This document shows, piece after piece, positions 1 to 10,990 of a stretch of DNA of 64,000 nucleotides (the first letter of the stretch is position 1; each line of letters opens with the position of its first letter). The stretch comes from Pezizomycotina sp. ARF18. Taxonomy: Eukaryota > Ascomycota. The translations under genes and the position numbers were made by a program. The stretch lies in assembly GCA_002224055.1 (NCBI GenBank), contig AZLU01000088.1, positions 91,934 to 155,933 on the forward strand, read 5' to 3'. The notes under the pieces are model-generated. The model did no database searches and had not been told where the DNA came from. It was given only the letters and a program-made list of their open reading frames with translations.

Positions 1-982
1 GATGATGATGCTGTTCAAATCCTCCTTCCTTGTTTATATTACGTTCGAGCCACGCCCAGGGTTTGTTATGTCCTATCGTCGTCTCCCCACTTAGTTCTGG
101 ATCTATGCCTGTGGGGAAAGCAAGGGTGTCGGTGCTTTCGTATGCGTCGTTCTCCTGAGCGTCGAGCTCCGCCGCCTCGTAGAGCAAATTCAGAACATCG
201 TTCGGATTTGAGACGGGCTTCTGTAGGAGCCTTTCTGCCTCGAACTTGCAGGAGATTCATGTTCGGGAACTGAAACCGCTGGCCGGAACCTATATACGAG
301 TAACCGTCTGAGTGTCATTCGGCCAACCAGTAGCTGCGAATAAATTGTAAGATTATGATCTGCGATTGGCAGGCCGAGGTAAACGTACTTTCGCCGGGCA
401 CTACCTGGACTACCCATCTCCATTGCTCTCCGATGTAGGAGGAACACTCGATGTCGCCCTATCACCCTGCCGACCTTTTCGCTCGAATGTTTATCGCGAC
501 GCCGTTTTGACGCCTGGGTTGTAAGTTCATCTTGACTTTGTCTTTTGCTCCCTTTAGCCACGGTTGACCCATCTTCTGCCTCGTGACCCTCAGGACTCCT
601 TACGACAGCTTCTGTAGCTGCAGCAGTAGGCTGGATCACCGGCCTGAATCCTTCGTTCGCTTTGGATCCCCGTGGGGCACCGAAGACGCATTCCTATGCG
701 TTCTCCCCGTCATTGATTAGAAAATGGTCAAATAAAATCAACTCCACATTGAGCTTCAATACATACTTTCTTTCCCTTCTACATCTCGCGCACGGCTGGC
801 CGTCGAATTTCCAAGGTCGCACCTGACCTTCCGCGCCCTGCAGGGTATACAGCCTATGGACATCGTAAAATCAATAAAATTCTCATAATATGATAGGGAT
901 AGGCCTAGCGTACCTGATACGAACGACGTGTAGCCGAAGCCTTCTCAGCGGGCGGTTGTATTGCAAATACGTGGGACGACAT
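1..982 (-). CDS. Zn2Cys6 fungal transcription factor, N-terminal part (runs off left edge)
   Basis: Binuclear zinc-cluster DNA-binding regulator. Exon 1 starts at ATG 980-982 (MSSHVFAIQPPAEKA...) and ends at a GTACGC donor; intron about 854-913. Exon 2 reads CIPCRARKVRCDLGNST and then, in a shifted frame, GQPCARCRRERK. A second intron (about 694-766, GTATGT..TAG) leads to ECVFGAPRGSKANEG. Together these give the C-x2-C-x6-C / C-x2-C-x6-C zinc-cluster pattern. A basic TQASKRRRDK stretch follows, then a third probable intron (GTACGT..CAG, about 345-396), then the linker LLQKPVSNPNDVLNLLYEAA, similar to linkers of other Zn2Cys6 activators. The C-terminal middle-homology domain lies outside the window. 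Frames shift by one base at the exon 1/2 junction, inside the cluster and at the exon 2/3 junction. The next gene, also minus, is a transporter it could regulate (inference). Confidence 0.75.
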
Positions 983-1732
983 TTTTCGGGGATTAACTCT
1001 GGGGAGGATGGAATTATTTTGGGGGAAGGGAGCGGTATTTAACTTAATCTGGAGATTCTACCGATTACCTGTTTACCGAACTAATCATTTCCCGGATATC
1101 GCATCCGAAATCAGAATATAGAGTGGGGCGCGCCGCAAAGCGTGGGGAACCGGGAGCCTGACGCGAGACCGACGCGGCGTCAGTCTTTCCCTCGATAATT
1201 AATCCAGCTTATTTAGGAGATATTATTCTTATTAACCTGCTCCTATACATCCTCTCATGGATAGTTTGCGTGACCGTTGCTATGGATTAGATTTAGACGT
1301 TTACAATCGAGAATAATATTCGTGTTCTACTTGATTTGATAGAAGAAATACAATATCCAGGTAACCTTCATTTGATTTATGTTCCACCCGATTAAATGCA
1401 ATATATATACCTTCATACTCTATAGACAAACGTGCGATCTTAGCCGTCAGGAAACCAATAAGAACCCGTTTATCAAGTGCCCACGATTTAAAATCGTTCA
1501 TGTTCTTCAGATTATCGTTTGATTCAAGCATGAGGTCATTTGGCAGTGATTAAATCAGAGTATTTATTGTATCAGAAAAAGATACATCGTTCCATTGTGC
1601 ATATACTGCTTGCAACACGATCAGGGTAGTATTATTACTATCGATATAACCGGTTAAAATATGTATTTTGAATCTGGCTTTATCATTGATCCTTATTTAA
1701 AATGGCTATATTACTTAATGTTTTATAGAGTT
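983..1732. other. Spacer without recognisable gene
   Basis: Probable promoter region of the zinc-cluster regulator (983 to about 1200), then AT-rich DNA. A 76-codon open frame at 1301-1531 on minus has no recognisable motif. Confidence 0.5.
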
Positions 1733-3305
1733 TTAAGTAAGATACCTAAACTTCTCATTCTTATCGCCGAGCTCAGAAACATCAACAATCTCGTTGTGGT
1801 CAACAGGCCCAATTCCCTGTCCCTTCTCTCGTTTTCCCTCTTAAGTAAAAAGTGCAGCGTAAGCGAAAGTATAACAATGACCCCGTGAGCGCGCAGCGAC
1901 GCGCAACCTTGCGTAAAGTACGGCACCTGTTCAGACGGGAATACTGCCGTCCCAATAAAGAGGAGCATTGTCAAATATCGCAAGAATAGACACCCAGCGG
2001 CGCGTTTGGAATCACCGCTTGATTACCAATAGCCATGTAATATTTAGACAAAGAGCAGGGTATATCCGCAGACGGCAAACCATACCGCAAGGTACCGGAC
2101 GGCGACGGAGTATTTCACTACCGCCAGGAGGAGGTAGCCAAGGCAGCCTAATGCCGCGAATCCACTGATTAAAAACCTCGTTGCCCCTTTTTATCCGAAT
2201 AGAATGCGACGGCACAACAGAGACAGAACGAGACAAAATACGGAGGCGCTGTGAGGCCGTTCGCGTTGACGGACGTGTAACCGATCTCCTTAATGATTGT
2301 CGTAGGAAGTTCGACAAGGAAGCGAATGAGAAATTGCAGCAAAAGTGCATCGCCATGTGCATCCAATTCTGGTAGTCTGCCAGACCGGAGGCGACTTGCT
2401 TCCAGTTTACTTTTGTCTTTGCCGTCTTATCCAGATTTTGCAGGCGCGCGACCGCGTCACGGCGTTCGGATTCGGTTAGGAAGTTGCACGTCTGCGGGGA
2501 CGCCGGTAGGAGAAAAAATATAACTGGTGCCATAAGAATCGTAGGCGCTCCTTCAACGAGAAACACTATCCTCCAGGAAGCGATGGAAGCTTTCGATTGT
2601 AGAGGCCGTAGGCGAGAGCGCCGCTGAAGCAGTTGGCGAGAGGAGACATAGCGAGAACGAGACATATGCGAAGGGCCATTTCGCGGCGCGCATAGAAAAA
2701 CGTTAGGTAGTACGGTACGCCAGCGCCGAACCCTGCTTCAAGATGCCGAGGAAGACGCGGCAGGCGATCAGGCTGGGAAGCCCCTTTACAGCTCCAGAGC
2801 ACATGGCGCTGTGCCCACATGATGCAGAGAATACTGACATAAATGTTCGCCGGAAATACTTTCCAGAGCTTTTTGTAGGGAAATTTTAGTAAACGGAGAG
2901 CTATAAATAAGCCATGAGAGAAAGTTTAGGCACGCTTTTGGAACTTACCATCACAGACCATTCAAAGACAGTATACGCGATGTAGAATGCATTGAGAACC
3001 ATGTCCATTGAGGCGTATTCAAGCCAAGAGCAGGTTGGGCACAGGCTTGACCGATCCGATGTTTCCACGGTCAAGGTACGAGAGCACGTAAAGAACCACT
3101 ACAAGTGGTAACACATGACGGTCAAACTAGAAGAATGGGCCGCTTATTAGTTATATTGTCTGACTTTTCCTGAGAATATAAGAACCTAGATGAAGAACTC
3201 GCTAACAACCTTCCGGCGAATGTGTATCCGCGTCTCTTCCGAGATATCTACCCTTTCCACGTCCCCCATGTCGTCCTTCGCGTACTCCATCCGGGCTTCA
3301 GCCAT
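1733..3305 (-). CDS. MFS transporter, anion:cation symporter (allantoate/vitamin permease-like) family, frame-shifted
   Basis: Plasma-membrane permease of the Dal5-like ACS family, which import small organic anions; the substrate is not readable. Start ATG 3303-3305. Order of blocks: TM1 region LPLVVVLYVLSYLDRGNIG (about 3110-3050); TPQWTW and AFYIAYTVFEW (about 3000-2950), then a GTAAGT donor; EAGFGAGVPYYLTFFYARRE and MSPLANCFSGALAYG (2770-2600); ASWRIVFLVEGAPTI and LLPASPQTCNFLTE (2580-2460); the loop with ARLQNLDKTAKTKVNW; PPYFVSFCLCCAVAFYSDKK (about 2250-2180); TKGCASL-type block YFTQGCASLRAHGVIVI; LKRENERRDRE; and the family-typical end ELGDKNEKFRYLT followed by TAA 1733-1735. At least four frame changes separate otherwise well-kept blocks, for example one missing base at WF|LNAF near 2981. 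This is either a pseudogene or indel error; intact splice signals favour the latter. Confidence 0.8.
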
Positions 3306-4052
3306 CTTATCTGAAGTAGTAGACTAACTCTCAGGAGCAATGATGTGTAGTATTTGGGTTGTCAAATCAGAGGGCGTGATTGGGATATTCTGCGAGCGCG
3401 ACGGATCTCGTAGGACACTACAGATGTCTTGAGACTCTGGATCAAGAATAAATGCCATCCTGGGGATCATCCCTGTCTTTAAATAGAGCTAAATAGCGTT
3501 TGGCGTTGGACGATCGTGAGAATTAACTTGGTGTTGAGAAATCTCGTTAGTACGGAATGTGGAGGCAACCAGACTTACCTCCACCAATGCGGCATTCATG
3601 GTCGGTAGCGGTGGGGAAAATCCGGGGCAAAATACGGAGCAGAGTCTCGCTTAATTACCAACTAATCCTCGGCTAGGTTCCCCAAGCGGTAATATACCGC
3701 TGACTCTGTTCGCGTGTCGGAGAGCTGAATCCCGACTATCGCCCAAGATTCGTGACGTAGGAAATCAGGTGGGTTTTGGGATCAATTGCAATGACTCGGC
3801 ATAATAGATAGGATATCAATAGGGATCGTCCTTACTTAGAAGCACCTATGTATCTATTGGAATTTAGTGTATTTTTCTTTTTTTTGATACTCGTTTGTCA
3901 TCGGCTTTAAGTTACAATTATTTCCTCTTAGGATGCATCAAGATAAATATTGCGGTTCGCTCTCCGGAACTAAAACCAACCACTATATTGGATACAATTC
4001 CGTAATACTGGCTGCGATATAAATATCTCTAATAATGGAACACGCCGACGCC
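3306..4052. other. Spacer without recognisable gene
   Basis: Probable promoter of the transporter next to 3305, then AT-rich sequence. I see no coding structure. Confidence 0.5.
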
Positions 4053-5587
4053 TCAGGAAAGCAATCGAGAAGCCAAGTCCCTCCTAAGCGAACGAATAAT
4101 GTCATCTTCTTTGCCCTTAAGGTCGGCTGAGGTATCCCCGGCGGAAGTGTCGAGTGTTTTCAACTTCGCGAGCATCAAATCGAGTTCCACAGCCTTGTGA
4201 CAATCTTCGATTGCTTGTCGAACTTCACGAAGTAGTTCTTTCTCGAATTTCAGGTAAGTTTCCCCCGCATATTTCGCTTTGTCGTATTCGGCTTGGAAAG
4301 TACTAATACCTGGCTTGAGTTTTTCCTCAAGGTGGCTCTTTGCAGATCGGTATGCCTCAAGAGACCTGGAGATGCTGTCTCGAAGTTGGTATCTGAGCTG
4401 TTGAGATACCTTTGTTGGTAAATTCTGACTGCCGGTGATCTTCGTTATCTCAAGCAAGAGACCGTAGTCGTCTGGTATGCGAGGTTGTAATTCTTGTTCA
4501 TCATGGAGTACAACCAGAGCAGAGATTTATTGTAGATAGAATGTGCGTGACTATGTTGATTTTGAGGGGAAACTTGGTAAAGTAACTGCTTAATGACCAT
4601 GCGGATACGTTCCCATTGACCGTCTGACCAGACACCCTCTTTAGACATATCGGTTTTCCGCTCATAGTCCGATATATTCTGCCTAGGATCGAAGCTGTAA
4701 CCAAAATAATCGTGAATCGGGGGCGCGGCAACTTGTTTATGGTCACGAAGTTGGCTTTTCCATGTTGGATAGGCAAAAATTATAACTACGTTGCGATATA
4801 TTGCGGTTAATCCTCGTCATTATGAGCAAATCTAACAGAACGGTGACCATACTAGTATGCGCAGGATTATGCGATGCTCCAGTAAGATACAGCATCGTCA
4901 AACGATGAAAACCTCTAAAAATTTGACGTGAATTTGACCATGGGCTTCTGTAGCAGTTTCAATTACTCTGTTGTACTGTACAGGACAATATGTTCCATCA
5001 AGTTGAAAGGTTTCCATATTCGATGTGGCTAAGTCAGAAAACCTTAGTTCACAAGGAATCAGAACGCTCGTAAATCCCCCAGGACCATGCCCCGGGATAT
5101 GCTTTTTAATGGGAATCTGGTTCTCTGGGAAATTAGATGGACTTAAGGCCTTCTGGTTGATGCTGTCGAGACGAGGTGGTAATAGAAAACGTCGGGGTCG
5201 ATATTTAACCCTGTACCCAGCGCTTCAATCGCTCCGGGAGACAGGTCTTCGACGATGACAAGACGCGTAGGACCTGTTAAGCTCCACTTTTTCTTCGCAC
5301 GAAGTGTAGCCTGATGTTTAGCAAGAGCTTGAAGGTCGTAGACATCAGCAGTCTCGCTTTCCCACGTAGTGGAGTTGCCCAACCATATGACGGGGAAGCT
5401 ACTTGGGTAATTATAATGGAATTTGAGTCGAGCGATGCTGCTTTCCCTTCCAACCTACGTTTCTCCATATTTTCCATGTACATCGAAAGCGACCTGAGAT
5501 GAGGATGTTCATCCTGGAGATCTCGAAGACGAGCGTAATATTTGGAGTTCTTCAGAAACCCGGATTTTTAGGCGAGGTGCTTTGCAT
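4053..5587 (-). CDS. Family Y copy 1 (CorA-like-type fungal protein), frame-broken
   Basis: First of three tandem paralogues. From the likely ATG 5585-5587: NSKYYARLRDLQDEHPHLRS, MYMENMEKRRLEGKAAS (about 5480-5430), then RLVIVEDLSPGAIEALG followed by IDPDVFYYHL (5260-5170). A later exon restarts with VVIIFAYPTW (about 4770) and contains LLWLYSMMNKNYNLAYQ (about 4530-4480). The C-terminus is helical and charged, with the heptad-like IEDCHKAVELDLMLAKLKTL, stop at 4053. The 'VVEDLSP..IE.LGS.f.ldP.vF..HL' signature is known to me from fungal CorA-like Mg2+ transporter-type proteins, but I see no final pair of transmembrane helices or GMN motif. The transporter label is therefore only a family hint. 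Several frame changes; intron positions seem shared with copies 2 and 3. Confidence 0.5.
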
Positions 5588-6119
5588 AGTGACGGAGCCT
5601 GTACTTTGTTTATCGATAAACGTTTAAACTAGCACTTTGCTGTAGGAGCTAAAATATAATGTAAATAAGAATAAGCTTAATATTACAAATGGCGGTGGTG
5701 AGAATAGAATCAGCGAGATTCCAGTGCAACGCGTCGTAGCACCTAAAAGATTGGAATTTCAGCTAAAAAAGAGGGTAAGTCTGGAGTTCGCCTGTCATTT
5801 CGACGTGCTGTTAAGGAGGCTTTACTTTCTTGCCTACTTTTTTGCGAGGAAGGAAAACGGTGGAGACTTGCAGAAATATGCAGGGTATACTGCCATCAGG
5901 CACTTAACCAATATAATTCCGGCTGTCACTCATTCAGCCTCGCGCAGTCACTTATTTCATTCTAATTGCTCCAAATTGAACCATGGGCATAGTGAGCACA
6001 ACGTAATAGCGTAGAATTGCAACAAACGACATGTAAAATTCCGTTAAATAGCTCTAAATAACCTAAAACTGTCTTGCTCCATTCTGCTCCATCCGTCTTC
6101 TGTGAGCACACGATCTAAA
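5588..6119. other. Spacer between family Y copies 1 and 2
   Basis: AT-rich. An unconvincing plus-strand open frame at 5724-6014 has no motif. Probable promoter of copy 1 and 3' end of copy 2. Confidence 0.4.
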
Positions 6120-7607
6120 TCATCTAGCGATACCACCGGTCGATGTATTCCTGATTTGAGGAATCTTTGGCGACCCAGGCGGCGTATCAGTATCTCTCAT
6201 CTTTCCGATCATCCGAAATAGCTCCACTTCCTGCTGGTAGTCGTTGATACTCTGCTGTATCTCTCCAAGTCTCGCCCTTTGGTGTCTAATAATAGCATCA
6301 ACTGCGCGCTGAAGGCACTCCAAGAACTGCTTGTGGTATGCGTTAGGCTCCTTGAGATACTCGTCGATCCATATCTTCGAGGTCTCAGATATTCAACTGA
6401 TAGATCAATACTATCCGGATCTGCTTTTTGGTGCGCTGCAGCTTATTCCCGATAAGCTCATAATCTGTACCAAGGTTATTCAATATTCGTTTTATTCCTC
6501 CCACACCTTGTCTCGGTCTGAGCTGCAGAATAGTAGTGTTTGTTCATGACGGAGTAGAGCCACAGCATGGCTTGCTGGCGCAAAAAGCCGGAATGTTGTT
6601 GTTTTGGCTGTCCACGCCATTTTATGCAATCGGGGTTGAAACCGTAGATCAACGCGTGAAATATCGGCTCAACGCGATCCCCTTGTCCCAGCGTCCAATC
6701 TCCTTTCCTGGAAATATTTAACTTTGCCGTGAAATCGTTTCCGAGCATTCGGTGGTTCATAGTATGCGCAAAGGACGTGATCATGGAGTGCTGAGCGGAT
6801 CCTACGTCACCAGAGGAAGACCTCCAAGTTGGGTATCCTAGGACAATCACTGTTAGGATCCCGGAGCTAAATGTTAGTGGGATTCATTGTCCGGCCATAG
6901 TGTTCAAAAATGGGAAAACGCCTACCTGTAGGTATTTTTGACTCTGAAAGATTAGGCTTATCCGATTGAAGGCTCTCAATAGATTACAAGAACCAGGTCG
7001 GTCTCGGTCGCGGATATCGATCTCAGCTAACGGCCTGAATGATTGGCCGCCACCGCAAGTGGTCGTGTACTGGGCGCTATGATCTAGATTCAAGGCTCGT
7101 GCCGGACCAGTTGTTTCCAGATCGCAAGGCATCGGAACACTGATGAAATTTCAAATACATTACCGGTATATACCAACAGTTCGGAGGAGCCTTTTCCGTA
7201 GAAGGCTCACTAGACTGAGAAGTTATCTTGTCGAATCCGAGATGAAAATAGAACACGTGCGGATCGAGCTTGAACCAGGAGCCGAGAGCTTCGATCGCAG
7301 CAGGTGAAATATCCTCAACCACGATAAATCTTCCAAAGACGTTATTGTCAGGAAATTCCGCCTCGTAGTTTATTTCCTTAGGGCCGTAGCAGTCCACGCG
7401 TGTGCAAGTACCGTTGTCACCAGCCCCGATCTCCGCAATCAAATCGAGTTGGAATTTGGGGACGTAAAACTGCCGTTTATCTCAGGTTTTCGGTTGTTTC
7501 GATGTACTTCGAAAGGCACCTCAAGTGGGGGAAGTCGTCCTGCATGCGAAGAATACTTTGTAATACGTAAAGTCGTCGAGGAAATGGTGGTTGGGCTGCG
7601 CTTCCAT
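6120..7607 (-). CDS. Family Y copy 2, frame-broken
   Basis: Same order of blocks as its neighbours. The likely start is ATG 7605-7607 (MEAQPNHHFLDDFTYYK), then in shifted frame LRMQDDFPHLRC (7550-7510). RFIVVEDISPAAIEALGSWF and DPHVFYFHLG lie at 7340-7235. The downstream part of this exon carries PMPCDLETTGPARAL and RDRDRPGSC and ends at YLQ before a GTAGGC donor near 6928. The next exon has VIVLGYPTW (about 6840) and AMLWLYSVMNKHYYSAAQ (6570-6510). The C-terminal helix reads IQQSINDYQQEVELFRMIGK, then DTPPGSPKIP, stop at 6120. Divergence from the other copies is high outside these blocks, so the duplication looks old. Function unknown beyond the CorA-like signature. Confidence 0.5.
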
Positions 7608-8136
7608 CTTCGTATATCATCTAGATTGCCGAAAATATAGGTCTCTGAATAAACTGACTCCCGTTTCAAGCAAGGGAGGGTTTATGTGAGGTACTAAGTA
7701 GCTGCGGAGTTGAGATAGAGTATTAATTGCGACGTCCTCACACGATGTCTTCAGTGTGGAGGAAATCTCAGTTACATAACTTGGGCCTTAAACCTGATTC
7801 CTGATTCGAGGCAGAGAGAGGTGTGGTAAATAAGACTCTTTAGAATACAAATACGTGTTTTTCTCTTCCTTGAAGGAAAGGGTGGTATAGGACAGAATTT
7901 ATGTGTGTAGATGAACGAGGCTGACTGATATTTGAGTAGAGTTACCCGCTTTTAAATTAAGCGCCGAAAGAATCCCGTGGAAACTTCAATGCACCAATCC
8001 AACGGTCGATTCCATATTAGCAGTAACAAACCAATCTTGAGCAAACTACCTAGTTATATTGAATTTCTAAGAGCAGACAGATAACGAATTTCCAGCCAGA
8101 ATAGCTGCCCCAGCCTATCCGTAAGAAGGCTTCGCG
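7608..8136. other. Spacer between family Y copies 2 and 3
   Basis: AT-rich, no coding structure seen. Probably the promoter of copy 2 and the 3' flank of copy 3. Confidence 0.4.
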
Positions 8137-9814
8137 CTACAGTCTCCCGGAAATAGCTCTTTCCGCCGTAACCTGAAGTCTCTCTTCGTTATAAAGAATT
8201 CTGTTTGTAAGAAAACCCTCTAAAGAAATGAGAATAGCACCATAACCATCGCTAGCTCCAACGGTTGGACTCTGTGGCGGAGTCATGGCTCGCCTGAGTT
8301 TCGCAACGGCAAGCTTAACTTCCACCTCGCGATGTAAATCCTCGATACTCTGTTGAACTTCTGCGATTCTTGCCTTTTCCGATGCGAGAGTAATTTCGAC
8401 TCTGCTGGAGTATTCGAAGAAATTATTGTCATTGGCGCCTATACAGTGTAGATCATCTTCCGATGCGGTATTGTATTTTCCTGACCAATTCTTGTTGTCT
8501 TCAAGGAAATGGGCCGTTTTTCTCACGACTTTCCTGAAGCTTTGTTGGATTATTAGACTTGCGTAATCATCAGGCTTTTCGTGGCATTCTAGGATGTTTT
8601 GAATTTCTCGCCAGCACCTTCCTTCGTTCTGGCAAGCCACAAAGTAAGTTTTACTCATAAAAGAGTAGAGCCAGAGGAACGAACGCTTCCTCAGCTCTAC
8701 AAAAGCCGTAGGCACCTGCACGAAGGCTTGGTTGTGCTGCCCAGCTCAGATGAGATGCTACCAGCAATCCAATCCGTAAAAGATGCCATTAACAATAGGG
8801 TCGATACGGTCATGCTGCCCTCTAGCCAACACCTTCTTTGCCGACGTCCTGCTGGACTGCCAAGTGTCAGATTTGTGATGGCGTGGGTCGAAAAAAGATT
8901 TCCGAGAATCGGGGAATCTTAATCCAAAATGTTCAATACCCAATAGTTTATGTCGGCCCCAGGTTGGAAACGCAAGAATTATGACTAGAGTTGATGGTTA
9001 TCAAATGCAAAATTGAAGTCCTGCGAAGATTGGGAAAAACTTACCGGTCGGTACATTTTTTTGGTTTGGGAGATTGTTGGCGAAAATCAGGGTGATGCGA
9101 TTGAAAGTTCTCTGAAGCGGCCTTCCGTTGTGACTTTCCGCACTCGGCAGCTCGAAAATTGGCCGAAAGAACTTGGCGAGTAAGTCATATCCGTATTGAG
9201 GTCGTTGAGATAACCAGAAGCGAGCTCATTCTTGTCGCAGGGAATCGGGATGCTGATAAAGTTATCAAGCATTCGATCTTGCATGCATGATGGAAGTGGA
9301 ATATTCTTGGTATCGTGGTCGGGAGCCGAGCTACCATGCTCACTAATCTCATGTCTAGCCTCATTGACGCCCAGGTGAAAGTAAAACACGTTGGGATCCA
9401 TGTCAAACTCAGTGCCCAGAAGTTCTATAGCTCCAGGAGACAGATCTTCAACTATGAGAACGCGGACCTTAGTTCCATCTTCGCTGCTCCGGGTGGCGGG
9501 AGTTGACCCTATATCTTTGAACTTTTCGGTATCGGGCGTCATAACAATCTATGCGGTGATAGTGAACCCCACGCTTGTATACGTATGATGTGTCATCGTG
9601 GGTGAGACTCCGAAGTTGCCGAATCTCCGCGACCAGAATAGAATTAGAATAGGAGATCCGACCTTTCCATCTAGTCTAAGCTTCTCGGCCGTTTCCATGT
9701 ATGAGGAAAGCGATCGCAGATGCGGGGATTCATCCTGCAAACTCTTGACGCGCTCGTAATATTTCGAATTCTGGAGAAATTCGGATCTTTGGGGACTTCT
9801 CCGAACTCGTCCAT
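8137..9814 (-). CDS. Family Y copy 3, frame-broken, best preserved
   Basis: Likely start ATG 9812-9814 (MDEFGEVPKDPNF), then after a one-base shift NSKYYERVKSLQDESPHLRS and METAEKLRLDGKVGS (about 9770-9660). Frame 9542-9087 has VRVLIVEDLSPGAIELLG, FDMDPNVFYFHLG and NFISIPIPCDKNE. After an intron the exon restarts with LVIILAFPTW (about 8970). Frame 8721-8137 (194 codons) has FLWLYSFMSKTYFVACQNE, a long helical segment including EVQQSIEDLHREVEVKLAVA, and MTPPQSPTVG, the counterpart of DTPPGSP in copy 2. Estimated length about 480-500 residues. I see no hydrophobic C-terminal hairpin, so channel function is not supported by the sequence. In both copies 1 and 3 the frame change falls at the same place, just before NSKYY. 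Confidence 0.55.
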
Positions 9815-10328
9815 GATGTGCGAGTTTTCCCTTTTAGCGAGAAAAGAGGGGAATGGTATCTTTGCAGTTAGGTACCGGTGTGCTTTAGAACCAAAATTTG
9901 CGGGTTGTGTATCTGTTCCGGTAGACGGCGATCGTTGATTTTTGAGCTGTTAGATAAACAGATCGAAAGCGCGGCTGACGATATGAATGCGTTTATTTAG
10001 CTTTTGCGTCAGGTAACATGAAGAACATACTGGCACTAGATCTAGAACGTAACAGTAGCTGATGCTTAAAAAACAGATTTTCTTTTACTTGCGTCGGGGT
10101 CCTGCAGTTTGCCTTGTGCATTTCCTTGGCCAAACATTACAATTCAACTTATGTATAAATGGAATTCATCTCATAGAAGCTAAGAGAAAAAATCGTTCGA
10201 GACTTATAGCAGTAAATCATCCATAGATTCAAGTGAATCAAGAGTAAATGAAGCATATCCGCAATTCTGGTATCTTCTTTCTATAAGTCTAGATATCTAT
10301 ACATTCTTACTCCCAAAACACATAACAT
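9815..10328. other. Spacer without recognisable gene
   Basis: Likely promoter of family Y copy 3 and 3' flank of the thioesterase. AT-rich, nothing else seen. Confidence 0.4.
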
Positions 10329-10990
10329 TTACCCTTCCATCATATTCTTCCTATAACTTCGCCCTCCTGTGAATAAACAACGCCTCCCCTCCGAAAGCAC
10401 ATTCCCATCCTCGTCCTTGATCGACCCATAAATAGACAGCTTCCTCCCTCGATCTTCGTTAAAATTCGCCGACAGCAAAACAGTACTCGGCGTCCGCACC
10501 GGCTGGACGTACTTCGTATTAAGCTGCGCCGTCATCGTAATCGGCCGTTCCATAATCTCCCCCTTCGCCTGCGCCCGATTCATCGTCAACGACGTGTTCG
10601 CCGAGTGCAGCGTACCCATAATCTCATCCAGCAGCGTCGCCACGATGCCGCGTGTAAAACCCCCGGCCAGCCGTCCATTCCCGGTCCCAGCGTGACGAGC
10701 GAGTGTATCTCCTGTATCGTATCCTCCCGCGCCGGAGTCTTGTAAAAAGTGATATATGCCGATATAGTTTTATCTGTCGACAGCGTCTTGCCCATGAGCG
10801 CTTCCTTGCCGAGGTAGCGGGAGACGGAAGGTTCGATGGTGTACCGCGTGTCGTTGAGCAGAGCCGCGCACCAGGGTATCTGCACGAACTTCTCCAGCTC
10901 CTCCTTCGTGTCCTCGTAGTCCATCCCGCACCGCTGCTTGAGGTTCATTAGGTCGGCGGCGGATTTGACGCGTCCTGCTGGGCAAGCCAT
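10329..10990 (-). CDS. Hotdog-fold thioesterase family protein, one frameshift
   Basis: PaaI-type acyl-CoA thioesterase-like protein of about 220 residues. Start ATG 10988-10990 (MACPAGRVKSAADLMNLKQR). The first frame runs to SLVTLGPGMDGWPG; the second frame carries the hotdog helix GIVATLLDEIMG, in which Asp is the expected catalytic/CoA-site acidic residue, then the strands MTAQLNTKYVQPVRTPSTVL and KLSIYGSIKDEDGNVLSEG, stop at 10329. The frames differ by one base at a run of five G near 10653; one more base there would join them. The codons on both sides look healthy, so a homopolymer indel is more likely than decay. Substrate unknown. Its minus-strand neighbour upstream is an alcohol dehydrogenase. 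Confidence 0.75.
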
